A stretch of DNA of 64,000 nucleotides, taken from positions 186,001 through 250,000 of the forward strand of contig NZ_JANUXY010000002.1 of NCBI RefSeq assembly GCF_024814435.1, given 5' to 3'. The notes beneath the pieces are model-generated. The model saw only the letters and a list, made by a program, of their open reading frames with translations, searched no databases and had not been told where the DNA came from. This document shows, one piece after another, positions 9,035 to 17,672 of the stretch; position 1 is the first letter of the stretch, and each line of letters starts with the position of its first letter. Position numbers and translations under genes: made by a program. The stretch is from Staphylococcus americanisciuri. Lineage in GTDB: Bacteria > Bacillota > Bacilli > Staphylococcales > Staphylococcaceae.

Positions 9035-9273
9035 ATGGTTCAATTACAAATAAATAATATTTATAAGGATTTTAAAAATAAAGAAATTTTAAAACGTATA
9101 AGTACAAAAGTTGATTTTGGAGAAATATATGGTTTGATTGAAAAAATAGTGCTGGTAAAAGTAAGTTATTGAAAATTATAACTGGGTTAGAAAATCCAGA
9201 TTCTGGGTCAGGAATAGATATTAATTTAATTGCTTATTTGTCGGAACATACGACTAATCATCAAGCTATTTAG
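9035..9273 (+). pseudogene. ABC transporter ATPase, frameshifted remnant
   Basis: The frame opens normally (MVQLQINNIYKDFKNKEI, the usual N-terminus of a bacitracin/lantibiotic-export type ATPase). A base is lost just before the Walker A motif. Shifting frame restores the NSAGKS core, LLKIITGLENPDSG, then ISYLSEH-like text. After about 80 codons the gene ends at TAG (9271-9273), with the signature and Walker B missing. No permease follows. It is a relic of an immunity or export operon together with the genes just upstream. Confidence 0.75.
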
Positions 9274-9636
9274 CCTCTATGATTGGAAAGGTAATTATTT
9301 ATAATATTGTTTTAACTAACTTGAAATAGTTGTCTTTATTTAGCGCACACTCCATTATGATTGTGTGCTTTTTGAATAGCATCATTTCTTTATTTTACCC
9401 TACTATCACTAAACCAATCCCAAACTGTTACACCAATGGCAAACAAGAATGCAATCATAATTCAATTATTATAAATACGATTTTCAAAAAGTGTGTGAAA
9501 GTGATATTATCAACCGCATTGAATACACGTGGATTGGGTGGTACATAGCCTATGGAATACATGAAGGCTATGTACCAATACCTACAAATAATGTACCAAA
9601 GAACAATTTTAATACTGCTTTTTCACAAACTGCTTT
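9274..9636. other. Intergenic stretch with hairpins, no gene
   Basis: About 360 bases with no supported coding frame. It contains a GCACAC / GTGTGC hairpin near 9341-9362 and the stem-loop listed at 9540-9576. Confidence 0.4.
9540..9576. repeat. Perfect 11-bp stem-loop
   Basis: GGTACATAGCC / GGCTATGTACC with a 15-base loop. It lacks a T run on either strand, so it is not a classical terminator. It may still help end pcp transcription, which runs toward it. Confidence 0.45.
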
Positions 9637-10278
9637 CTAATGCGTTTCTCCTAATGCAATGGTTTCATCATGATTGTCTGTTGATAATGCTGTGATGGCC
9701 GCTTCTAAACCTTTTACAATCGTATCAAGTGCCATAGATGGTGTATTAGGTTTGTTAATCACTTGTTCTGGAATAAATGGCACATGAATAAAGCCAAATT
9801 GAATATGTGGGAATGATGTTGCATGCAAATATCCCAGATTATATAGCACATGATTGCATACAAATGTGCCTGCAGTATTTGAAAGTGAAGCAGGAACACC
9901 GGCCTCTTTTATCGCTTGTGTGAGACGTTTGACTGGCATATTTGTGAAATAGGCTGGTGCGCCATCTTCTTGAATGACTTCATCAATCGGCTGGTTACCT
10001 TGATTATCTGGAATTCGTGCATCATCCACATTAATGCCCACACGTTCAGGTGTTATTTCAAATCTGCCACCTGCTTGTCCTATTGCAAGTACAGCGTCAT
10101 ATATTTCAGTATTAAGTTGTTGTTTAATCACTTCTACAGATTCTTTAAAAACAGTAGGTATTTCTAATTTTGTGATAGTATGTTCGCCAATTGTTTCTGG
10201 CAATTGCTTTACAGCCTCTAATGCTGGATTGGTCTGTTCTTTTCCAAATGGATCAAACGCTGTTATGAGTACCTTCAT
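9637..10278 (-). CDS. pcp: Pyrrolidone-carboxylate peptidase (pyroglutamyl peptidase I)
   Basis: A 213-residue cytoplasmic C15 peptidase that removes N-terminal pyroglutamate from peptides. It has the family start [12 protein letters not shown], the catalytic Cys in [11 protein letters not shown] (about residue 143) and the catalytic His in [12 protein letters not shown] (about residue 167). The length matches the family. It lies 23 bases downstream of the DUF979 gene on the same strand, so the three genes form a unit. Confidence 0.95.
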   Translation of the reverse strand: MKVLITAFDPFGKEQTNPALEAVKQLPETIGEHTITKLEIPTVFKESVEVIKQQLNTEIYDAVLAIGQAGGRFEITPERVGINVDDARIPDNQGNQPIDEVIQEDGAPAYFTNMPVKRLTQAIKEAGVPASLSNTAGTFVCNHVLYNLGYLHATSFPHIQFGFIHVPFIPEQVINKPNTPSMALDTIVKGLEAAITALSTDNHDETIALGETH

Positions 10279-10301
10279 TGGTATCGTCTCCTTTATTTAG
10301 G

Positions 10302-11228
10302 TTAAAATGCCCAGAAGTACATTAAGCCGATATGGGCTAAGATGAGTATCAATGCAACGGGGATTTGTGCTTTAATAACACTAAATTCGTTTTTCATCTC
10401 TAATAATGCGACTGGTAAAGTATTGAAGTTAGCGGCCATTGGTGTTAATAACGTACCACAGAAGCCACCAGTCATTGCAAGTGCACCGGCTATTGCTGGA
10501 TCGGCGCCTTGTGCAATAACGAATGGAATTCCGATACTTGCAGTAATGACTGTGAACGCTGCGAATGCATTACCCATCAACATTGTGAAAATAACCATGC
10601 CTAAAATATAAGCTGTAGCACCTATTAAATGATTGCCCTCGGGTAGAAAACTTGAAATCCCGCTAGAAATTACTTTTCCAACACCACTGACTGTAAATAG
10701 TACCCCTAAAGCAGCTAAAAATTGCGGTAAAATGCCGACTGTTCCTACTTGTTGTGTCAATCGATCACTATCATACAAGATATACTTTGATTGTGGTTTG
10801 ATAATAAAATATGCAGCAATCAAACCGACAATGGAGGCAATGCCTAAGCCAATCGCTCCGCCTAGAGGTGTCCAGTTAGAAATGATAACAGCGACAATTG
10901 CTAATACAACGGCTGGCAAAAAGAGTTTGTTGCCGAAACGTTCAGCTCCTTGATTACCTTCCTTTTCAGTTACATCTACAATATTTTTAATAGTGACTTG
11001 ACGGGTTAGTGTAAGGAAGCCCATTGATAAAATAAGCGAGCCATTTACGACATTTGGAATATGAGGTCCAAAGATAAATGTTATTGCTAGTAATACCCAA
11101 AAGAGAGCGGTGCCTATACGCTTTGCTTGGTTTGGATCTCGCAAGGCACGGTAGGCTGTATAAAGTAATTGTAACCCGATTAAAATATAGAAGCATTCAA
11201 GAATCATATCTAGTGTATGTTGACTCAT
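10302..11228 (-). CDS. DUF979 membrane protein, partner of DUF969
   Basis: A 308-residue protein with about nine to ten hydrophobic segments. Family-typical text includes GFLTLTRQVTIKNIVDVT and a transporter-like FGNAFAAFTVITAS region (here GNAFAAFTVITASIGIP). It overlaps the DUF969 gene by four bases. DUF969/DUF979 pairs are commonly found next to pcp. A reasonable inference is a two-part transporter for pyroglutamate or pyroglutamyl peptides, but nothing in the sequence proves the substrate. Confidence 0.85.
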   Translation of the reverse strand: MSQHTLDMILECFYILIGLQLLYTAYRALRDPNQAKRIGTALFWVLLAITFIFGPHIPNVVNGSLILSMGFLTLTRQVTIKNIVDVTEKEGNQGAERFGNKLFLPAVVLAIVAVIISNWTPLGGAIGLGIASIVGLIAAYFIIKPQSKYILYDSDRLTQQVGTVGILPQFLAALGVLFTVSGVGKVISSGISSFLPEGNHLIGATAYILGMVIFTMLMGNAFAAFTVITASIGIPFVIAQGADPAIAGALAMTGGFCGTLLTPMAANFNTLPVALLEMKNEFSVIKAQIPVALILILAHIGLMYFWAF

Positions 11229-11923
11229 GTTTGATCCCCCTTGTCTCGGTATTTACGTTCCAAATAACGATCTAATAAAATGTTTTTAATGATTACAATA
11301 ATCAATGTAATGATGGCAATAGGTGCAGAAGCAAGTGCAAGACTGACCGCATTGACTTTGATGTCAAGAGATTGGAATGTTCCCACCATTAACAGGACAC
11401 CTGCAGCCCCTACGAATAAGTTCTGACCAAAGAAGTTGCCGTAGTTCTCCATTGCTGAAGCCTCAGCTTTAATTTTTTCAATATCTTTTTCATCGATTTG
11501 TTCAGATGTTAAGTTATATTTTGTTTTTAAGGCGCCTTGAACCATTGGATTGATTAATGGACGTACGAATTGAGGATGTCCCCCGATACGGATCGAAGCG
11601 AGTCCAGCAATCTCCCTGATTAATAGATAGAGTGATAATAAGCGTCCGCTTGTAATAGATTTTACTTTACCAATTAATACGGTTGCCTGTTTCTTAAGAC
11701 CAAAGCGTTCAATAAGACCGACCATTGGTAATGTTAACAAGAAGAGTGAAACGAGGCGATTATCAACAAAAGCTTTGCCCAAAACATCTAATATTTCATA
11801 AAGTGACATGTCTGATACGAGACCAGTTACAATTGCTGCAGTTAAAATAACTGCAATAGTATCAAACTTAAATAGAAATCCAATAATAATCACAAGGATC
11901 CCTATTAATTTTAGCCATTCCAT
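11225..11923 (-). CDS. DUF969 membrane protein
   Basis: A 232-residue integral membrane protein. It shows the N-terminal double span (LIGILVIIIGFLFKF then TIAVILTAAIVTGLVSDM), the family stretch RIGGHPQFVRPLINPM and an amphipathic ENYGNFFGQNLFVGAAG segment. It is first in the DUF969-DUF979-pcp unit and overlaps DUF979 (ATGA-type coupling). The role is as for DUF979: likely half of a small transporter serving pyroglutamate metabolism, by context only. Confidence 0.85.
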   Translation of the reverse strand: MEWLKLIGILVIIIGFLFKFDTIAVILTAAIVTGLVSDMSLYEILDVLGKAFVDNRLVSLFLLTLPMVGLIERFGLKKQATVLIGKVKSITSGRLLSLYLLIREIAGLASIRIGGHPQFVRPLINPMVQGALKTKYNLTSEQIDEKDIEKIKAEASAMENYGNFFGQNLFVGAAGVLLMVGTFQSLDIKVNAVSLALASAPIAIITLIIVIIKNILLDRYLERKYRDKGDQT

Positions 11924-12018
11924 AAAATACCCCCTTAAAAATTTTATATTTTTGTTATTCTAACATATTAAAAGGCAGAACTTTATGATGATTATAAAAC
12001 TTTAATATTAAATAAAAT

Positions 12019-12185
12019 GGGGAGGTCATTAATAGAAACATTCAATTTAAGTTTGAGATTCTATGTTGAAGGCAGTAGCTGATTGGTGTGACAGTACGCT
12101 TTGACAACCTTTTTCACGCCTACTCAGCTTCACCAGGGGGGATAACGGAATCTTTTTAGAAAAATGAGATTCCTATCTCACTCCT
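12019..12185 (+). repeat. Intergenic repeat, copy A
   Basis: About 165 bases that match copies at 28575-28680 and 33945-34105 on the same strand and 35235-35345 on the opposite strand. Shared blocks are CTTTGACAACCTTT, ACGCC(A/T)ACT(C/T)AGC, GGGA(C/T)AACGGAATCTTTTTAG and AAATGAGATT. It ends with a hairpin-like GAGATTCC..CTCACTCC tail. It lies between the DUF969 promoter side and a regulator gene and is non-coding. Confidence 0.8.
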
Positions 12186-12339
12186 TATGCGTAAAATATC
12201 TTTTAATCTTTATAATGTAGAATTTACTTTTATGTGTCATGATAAATTTGTAATGATCTAACTTAGTGACAGGATGATCAGTATTGTATGCAGAATGAGA
12301 CATGTGACTTTGATATGTTGATTGAGAGGAGGGCTATAT

Positions 12340-12657
12340 ATGGAAATTCGTGCACAGATTAGAAAATATCGAAAAGAAGCGGGACTGACGCAAGAAGAAT
12401 TGGCTGAAAAGTTGAATACAACACGTCAGTCTGTTTCAAAGTGGGAACAAGGTGTATTAGAACCTAATATTCAGATGCTAAACACGCTCGCAACACTGTT
12501 TGAAGTGAGTTTGGATACATTAGTAAATGGAGAGCAGTCTAAAAGTTCAAAAGACAATAAACACATGAATTTTTGGGAATTTGCAGATAAGAAATGGTGG
12601 TTAATTCTAATAATTGTTTTCACTATATGTGGGACATTGGCACAAATTTTTGCGTAA
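12340..12657 (+). CDS. XRE-family regulator with C-terminal membrane anchor
   Basis: The start at 12340 follows GAGGAGGG at a normal distance; an upstream ATG at 12322 would place the ribosome site inside the gene. The product is 105 residues. It has a Cro/C1-type helix-turn-helix (LTQEELAEKLNTTRQSVSKWEQG, about residues 16-38), a linker rich in Lys/Ser, and one C-terminal membrane span (WWLILIIVFTICGTLAQIF). Such membrane-tethered XRE proteins often regulate a neighbouring membrane protein gene. Here the frameshifted CPBP protease gene follows 39 bases later. Confidence 0.85.
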   Translation: MEIRAQIRKYRKEAGLTQEELAEKLNTTRQSVSKWEQGVLEPNIQMLNTLATLFEVSLDTLVNGEQSKSSKDNKHMNFWEFADKKWWLILIIVFTICGTLAQIFA

Positions 12658-12696
12658 TATAGTCATCTTCTTAATAACTATTAAGGAGACATTGAC

Positions 12697-13505
12697 ATGA
12701 ATATATTAAAAATCATTGGTATGGCATTATTGGTGTTTGTCATTTCTGTTTTTGCGCAAAATTTAGGGATTTTATGGCACATTTTTAGATGGCATGGTTT
12801 GGAATATCTACTACATGGTATCACACATCTTATTGTGACATTGTTAATTATCAAGTTACTTGTTAATAAAGGTTTAAAAAAAGAGTTGTCTGATTATCGA
12901 GTGACAAAGATTAGAATTTATTCTTTGAGTTGGGGGTTAGGAATCATTTTACCAATTGTCATAAATTTGATTTACATTATTTTTATACCTGGTAAATTGA
13001 TGATGACACAGCTTAATACTTCAACGGATTATATTGAATTGCTCATATCTATCATTTTTATTTCTGGTATTGTTGCACCAATTGTTGAAGAAATGGTTTT
13101 TAGAGGCATCCTTTTGAAATATATTGAAGAAAAAACAAATATTATCTTTGCAATGGTTTTATCGTCTTTCTTATTTAGCATAGTCCACTTATTTAACGGT
13201 AAATTAGTAGGTATTGATTTATATTTATTAATTTTAGCTGGATTTACCGCGGGTATGTTATATGCGACTGCAACTTATCTTTTTAATTCAATATGGGCAG
13301 GCATCGCAATGCATGTTGGAATTTAGCCGGTATTTTTACTATCACAGATGTTGAAGTAGATTATAGTCTTTTTCAGTATGTTATCAAAACGCATAATGTC
13401 TGGCTAACTGGTGGTGCTTATGGAATGGATGCCTCTCTTATTGCAGTTGGTGGTTATATAATAGGGATTTTATTTTTACTATCTCAACGTATAACCATAA
13501 ATTAA
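12697..13505 (+). pseudogene. CPBP-family intramembrane protease, frameshifted
   Basis: Two overlapping frames make one CPBP (Abi, PF02517) protein of about 268 residues. Frame one contains PIVEEMVFRG (the EExxxR catalytic motif) and FSIVHLF (the FxxxH motif) and stops at 13326 after GIAMHVGI. The +1/-1 neighbour frame continues with WNLAGIFTITDVEVD, restoring the third HVxWN motif, and runs to 13505 with two more membrane segments. The break lies at about 13317-13326 in TTGGAATTT. The truncated form keeps two of the three motifs. This could be true decay or a sequence error. Confidence 0.8.
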
Positions 13506-13665
13506 TAAATAAAAACTGTCTTGATGTATTACGCAATGTAATGGATTAAGGCAGTTTTTATTTCTGATAAATTAACCGCTTGTACTTATAATCGAACCGC
13601 TTATGCCATAACTACTGACAGTACAATATAAAAAACGTACGATATATGTAAAGGAGGGCATGATG

Positions 13666-14121
13666 ATGAAAGAACAAATCAACGTACATTTGAAATTTGA
13701 TGCATCTACAGTTGGCACGGATGTCACCATCAGCACATACGACCAAGATCTCGGAGTCGACCTATTAAAATATATCCAACAGTATGAAGCACCAAGTAAT
13801 AAATTAGGTGTTAAAACGTCACAAGGTGTTTACCTTATTACGAAAACAGAAATTATTTTTGCGGAGATATTTGATAAACAACTTACGATTGTCACTACAG
13901 AAGCGACATATACAACTAGAATGACACTTTATAATTTACAACAAGCATTGCCCGAGTATCAGTTTGTTCAAATTAGTAAATCTTCTATTGTAAATATTGA
14001 ACATATTACAAAGGTAGCCCCTTCTTTTTCTGGAAATCTGTATGCGACATTGAGCAATCATCAACAGGTTACTATATCAAGAAGGTACGTCAAAAAATTA
14101 ACACAGAGTTTAGGGATATAA
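13666..14121 (+). CDS. LytTR-domain DNA-binding regulator
   Basis: Three ATGs in a row (13660, 13663, 13666) follow AAGGAGGG; the third has the best spacing. The product of about 151 residues has an N-terminal alpha/beta part and a C-terminal LytTR DNA-binding domain. The visible motif is LQQALPEYQFVQISKSSIVN, followed by ISRRYVKKL, the end of the domain. There is no receiver domain. It is 12 bases upstream of a DUF3021 membrane protein, the usual partner; in related pairs the two genes control themselves and a linked ABC or membrane function. Confidence 0.9.
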   Translation: MKEQINVHLKFDASTVGTDVTISTYDQDLGVDLLKYIQQYEAPSNKLGVKTSQGVYLITKTEIIFAEIFDKQLTIVTTEATYTTRMTLYNLQQALPEYQFVQISKSSIVNIEHITKVAPSFSGNLYATLSNHQQVTISRRYVKKLTQSLGI

Positions 14122-14133
14122 GGAGGAAAAGCT

Positions 14134-14523
14134 ATGAAAAAAATATTAAAAACAACGCTAATGGGTATCGGTATAAGCAGTAGCATCATGCTTATGTTTA
14201 TTGTTATCTATGACATTCATATGGGATTTCAAGATGTCTTCGGTGTTTATCTATTTGGTGCAATTTGTGGGTTTTTACCATTTGTGTATGATATAGAACG
14301 TATTCCACTGCCAGTCAAATTGTTGATTCATTTTGGAGGTAGTATTTTCGGTTTCTTTATTATATCCAGCATTAATCACTGGGTGCCATTCAAATCAGAA
14401 GCATTGATTGGGGCACTCGTTATTTTTACACTCATATTCTTAATTATTTGGGTCATTTTCTTCATAATTGTTATGCAACAAAGTAAAAAAATTAATACGA
14501 AACTTAAGAGCACGCAGAAGTAA
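14134..14523 (+). CDS. DUF3021 membrane protein
   Basis: A 129-residue protein with four hydrophobic segments (about residues 8-28, 36-55, 67-85 and 92-115) and a basic tail. DUF3021 proteins sit next to LytTR regulators and may sequester or modulate them at the membrane, as in other LytTR regulator/inhibitor pairs. AGGAGG precedes the start. It is the last gene before a strong bidirectional hairpin. Confidence 0.82.
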   Translation: MKKILKTTLMGIGISSSIMLMFIVIYDIHMGFQDVFGVYLFGAICGFLPFVYDIERIPLPVKLLIHFGGSIFGFFIISSINHWVPFKSEALIGALVIFTLIFLIIWVIFFIIVMQQSKKINTKLKSTQK

Positions 14524-14676
14524 TCGGATAGTTATGATGAAAAACATAAGGAAATCATTAATTTAGAGGTCCAATCGTTTACGAGAGCACAAAAATAGCT
14601 ATTAGAAGTAGTCAGTAACACTTTTATATTGTATAAGATTGTCAAAATAAGAAAACGTTGACAACTATTGAAATAG

Positions 14677-14728
14677 AATAGGCATGCTAGAGAAATGTAA
14701 AATCAGTTTCTCTTAGCATGCCTATTTT
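14677..14728. terminator. Bidirectional terminator
   Basis: A long stem, AATAGGCATGCTA / TAGCATGCCTATT extended by GAGAAA / TTTCTC with one bulge, between convergent genes (DUF3021 and HelD). The T run is better for the plus strand. Confidence 0.75.
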
Positions 14729-14737
14729 ATATATTAA

Positions 14738-16789
14738 TCATGATGTTTCACGTGAGACCATGAGATACAGTTGTGAAATTGCCCGTGAAGCAATGATGTA
14801 TTGAATATTGCTGTTTTCGTAACAATCGTGTTGCCATGAAATAACTGTGTGATATTCAAAACCTTTTACCAGGTCATAAGGAATGATTACATGTCCTTGA
14901 GGGATAAAGGTATCGTTTTCTTCCACCAAAGTAATATCTAGTTCATTGGACAATTCAATGTATAAAGACTTACCAATTTCCTGTGATGGCACAACGATTG
15001 CTGTTGGATGGGTCATTTGCACCATAATTGTACGTATATCTTGAACAGAAGCATCGGTCATCGTTACGACAGGTTCGCCTTCTTCACCTACAACTTTAGT
15101 GTCTGTTTGTTTCAATGTATCGAGATAACGATTGATTGCTTTCGTAGACCGATATGACGTGTTCAAGTATTTAATAGGTGTTTCCCACGTTTCAAAGTCA
15201 ATCAATGGTGCTGGTAAGAAGTTCTGATTGAGGTCGCCTAAATATGTGAAATGCGCGTTAGGATACAATAGACGAATACAATCTAATTGAAAAATACTGT
15301 AGTCCTGTACTTCGTCAATCAATATATGTCTAAAGTTACGATCTGAATGCTTGATAAGTTTGAAATAAAGCCAAGCCAGCACCCAGAAATCTTCATAATC
15401 TAATATGTCGCGGGACAAGCAAGCATTCACTTGATATTTATAACAGAGCTGTTCGTATAGTTTTGGAATATCAAGGAAAGTATGATACTTGATAGCACGA
15501 CTGATTGGTTTTAGTGTGCGGGCAGTCTTAGATTTTGCTTGTGATACTAATTCATCTTTCTCACCCACATAGCTGTCTATTTCTTCAAGTTCTGCATAGT
15601 TCTTTTTAAACAGCCGCTCAAATGCTTTGTCATAACAAACTTGTAAATCATTTTTTAACTTTTGAATCGCTGTAGGTATATCATGATTCACACGGTATTT
15701 TTGAAACAATGTAGAGAGTTCGTGACGACTCAACATGGTATGTTCAGTTCTGTCCACCAAGTCTTTAAAATAGAGTTGGCAGTTGGATGATGCTAATTGT
15801 TGTGATAGGAAGCGGTAAAAGTTGATGCTTGATTTCGTATAAAACTGTTTAGCATCATCATCACTATGATAAACGCGTTCAAACATTGCAGGCTTACTCT
15901 CCACACGCATACGTTTAAAATAGGGTATGGTATGAATCAGATGCATCAAACTATCTACTTTGATATTTTGCTCACCAAGTTCAGGTAACACATCCGAGAC
16001 GTAATCGTTAAATAATCGATTCGGCGTCATAAGCATCAAATTTTCATGCGTCACGGTAGTCTTATATTTGAATAATAGATAGGCAACACGCTGCATAGCG
16101 ATAGCTGTCTTCCCACTACCAGGAGGTCCAAGAACGACAACATCTTCATTAAGTGGTAAACGAATAATTTCATTTTGGTCTTGTTGAATCGTACTGACAA
16201 TATTCCCTAATTTATGCGTGGATGCTTTCATTTGATAATTCATTAAATCTGAATCGCCAATAAACATATCACTATCGACATAGTTGATTAATTGCCCTTT
16301 TTCAATTTTAAATTGTCGCCTGCCTTTAACATTTTCATAGACTGTCTCGCCATTAGCTGTTTGATATGAAAGCGTACCAAGCTCATTTTCGTAAAACAAA
16401 CTTGCGATAGGGGCGCGCCAATCACAAATTAAGACGTTATAATCATCGTCAGTGACTGTCTGAGTCCCGATGTATAGCGACTCATCTTCTAGAACAATCT
16501 TGCCCAAATAAGGGCGATTCAGTAGTTGTTGATACACCTTGAGTTGTTTTTCATATTGATTATATGTCTTTTCTTGCATGCGTAATGATGTTAAATCTTG
16601 TGCGTTGTCTGCAGCATTAGAATCAGTAGTATTAGGCATCCAGCTTTCATGTTCATTCATATCCTTACGCTGAGTGAGAATCTTAGTTTTACTTTGAGAG
16701 AGAGAAGCGTTAATACTTTGTAATTCTTGTTCCAGAAATTCAATTGTTTGAGATAAATGTTCTTGCTCTTCAGAAAAAGTTAATGACAT
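14738..16789 (-). CDS. helD: HelD-like RNA polymerase recycling ATPase (UvrD-type)
   Basis: A 683-residue SF1 helicase-like ATPase. The N-terminal long coiled coil (about residues 1-90) is the arm that enters RNA polymerase. Walker A is GPPGSGKTAI (about residue 221), Walker B is LIDEVQDYS, and motif IV/VI-like text (TSYRSTKAINRYL; LYLMVSRETS) closes the frame. The lack of a UvrD 2B DNA-binding domain, together with the coiled coil, points to HelD rather than UvrD/Rep. HelD releases stalled RNA polymerase from DNA or sigma/DNA complexes using ATP. It has its own GAGGGAT ribosome site and no operon partners. Confidence 0.85.
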   Translation of the reverse strand: MSLTFSEEQEHLSQTIEFLEQELQSINASLSQSKTKILTQRKDMNEHESWMPNTTDSNAADNAQDLTSLRMQEKTYNQYEKQLKVYQQLLNRPYLGKIVLEDESLYIGTQTVTDDDYNVLICDWRAPIASLFYENELGTLSYQTANGETVYENVKGRRQFKIEKGQLINYVDSDMFIGDSDLMNYQMKASTHKLGNIVSTIQQDQNEIIRLPLNEDVVVLGPPGSGKTAIAMQRVAYLLFKYKTTVTHENLMLMTPNRLFNDYVSDVLPELGEQNIKVDSLMHLIHTIPYFKRMRVESKPAMFERVYHSDDDAKQFYTKSSINFYRFLSQQLASSNCQLYFKDLVDRTEHTMLSRHELSTLFQKYRVNHDIPTAIQKLKNDLQVCYDKAFERLFKKNYAELEEIDSYVGEKDELVSQAKSKTARTLKPISRAIKYHTFLDIPKLYEQLCYKYQVNACLSRDILDYEDFWVLAWLYFKLIKHSDRNFRHILIDEVQDYSIFQLDCIRLLYPNAHFTYLGDLNQNFLPAPLIDFETWETPIKYLNTSYRSTKAINRYLDTLKQTDTKVVGEEGEPVVTMTDASVQDIRTIMVQMTHPTAIVVPSQEIGKSLYIELSNELDITLVEENDTFIPQGHVIIPYDLVKGFEYHTVISWQHDCYENSNIQYIIASRAISQLYLMVSRETS

Positions 16790-16809
16790 TAGTTATCCCT
16801 CGTTTCATA

Positions 16810-17041
16810 CTAGACAAGTGTATTAAAATTCACTTTCATTTTATAATCGAATAATAACCATATTACGATAAGGAGCTGGCATATTCCTGCTATAAGATAG
16901 ACGACGTTTGCACCGTAACTTTCAGCAATATATGCTGAATAAAACAAACCACATCACTGCAAGATTAAAAATGCTATTAGTTAAGCCTACCAAAAAGTCA
17001 TTTGAAACAAACTTCACAATATTAGATTTCATTTCCAGCAT
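16810..17041 (-). pseudogene. MFS efflux protein remnant with internal deletion
   Basis: Starting at 17041 behind a good AAGGGGG site, the frame reads MLEMKSNIVKFVSNDFLVGL and soon stops. Shifting frame gives AYIAESYGANVVYLIAGICQLL, a final membrane helix and a short tail ending at 16810. This is the start and end of a transporter with the middle missing, plus a frameshift. The family cannot be told more closely. Confidence 0.55.
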
Positions 17042-17666
17042 ACATCCCCCTTATAAAGCTTAAGTACGTCATCCAATACGAACACTTCTGTGAAATTTAT
17101 TTAATTGATATTATAAAACATCAGTATATTTCATTATATTCAATATTTTCAGATAAATAAAGCCGTTGTTGTAAATTTTTGGAGCATTAAATTAAAATTA
17201 ATAAGATATTAGCTCCTCTATGCTTTAATTACTGGAAAAGTATGGAATTGGTGGATAACATGACAGAATAATTCTTCTATGTTTTAGCACTTTATATGTA
17301 AAAAGAAAAATTAAGAAATTTAAGATTCTGTAGGAGAATTACAGTAATAATTTTAAGAATTGTTGGGTTGCTGCGTTATGGATATTGGTAAAAATAACGC
17401 AGAATATATGCTATAACGTATGATGCCCATGCATATTTTTGAACAGATAGGCTTTCATTTTCGATTGACAATAAACTGCTCAAATAATAAAAAATAGTAA
17501 AATTTTTTGGTTGTCAATTCCTTAATATATCACTAGGCAACTTAACTGCATGCTCATACGAGTAAGTGGTAAGATATTGTTCATTGCATAATGATATAAC
17601 AGTTGTTTCGATAAGAGGTAACATGGCTATTATGTAGTAATAGGGGAAAGTGCAAAGGAAAGAAGG
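17042..17666. other. Long AT-rich intergenic region, no gene seen
   Basis: About 625 bases with no supported frame on either strand, no tRNA-like fold and no strong hairpin. It must contain the promoter of the ABC exporter operon at 17673, but no convincing -35/-10 pair could be chosen. Confidence 0.4.
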
Positions 17667-17672
17667 ATGTTT

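Noticed and set aside
9330..9548. 72-codon plus frame
   Set aside because: No ribosome site, crosses hairpins, no recognisable protein pattern.
12019..12185. Intergenic repeats as a CRISPR array
   Set aside because: Single dispersed copies of about 100-160 bp kilobases apart; no regular repeat-spacer pattern anywhere in the window.
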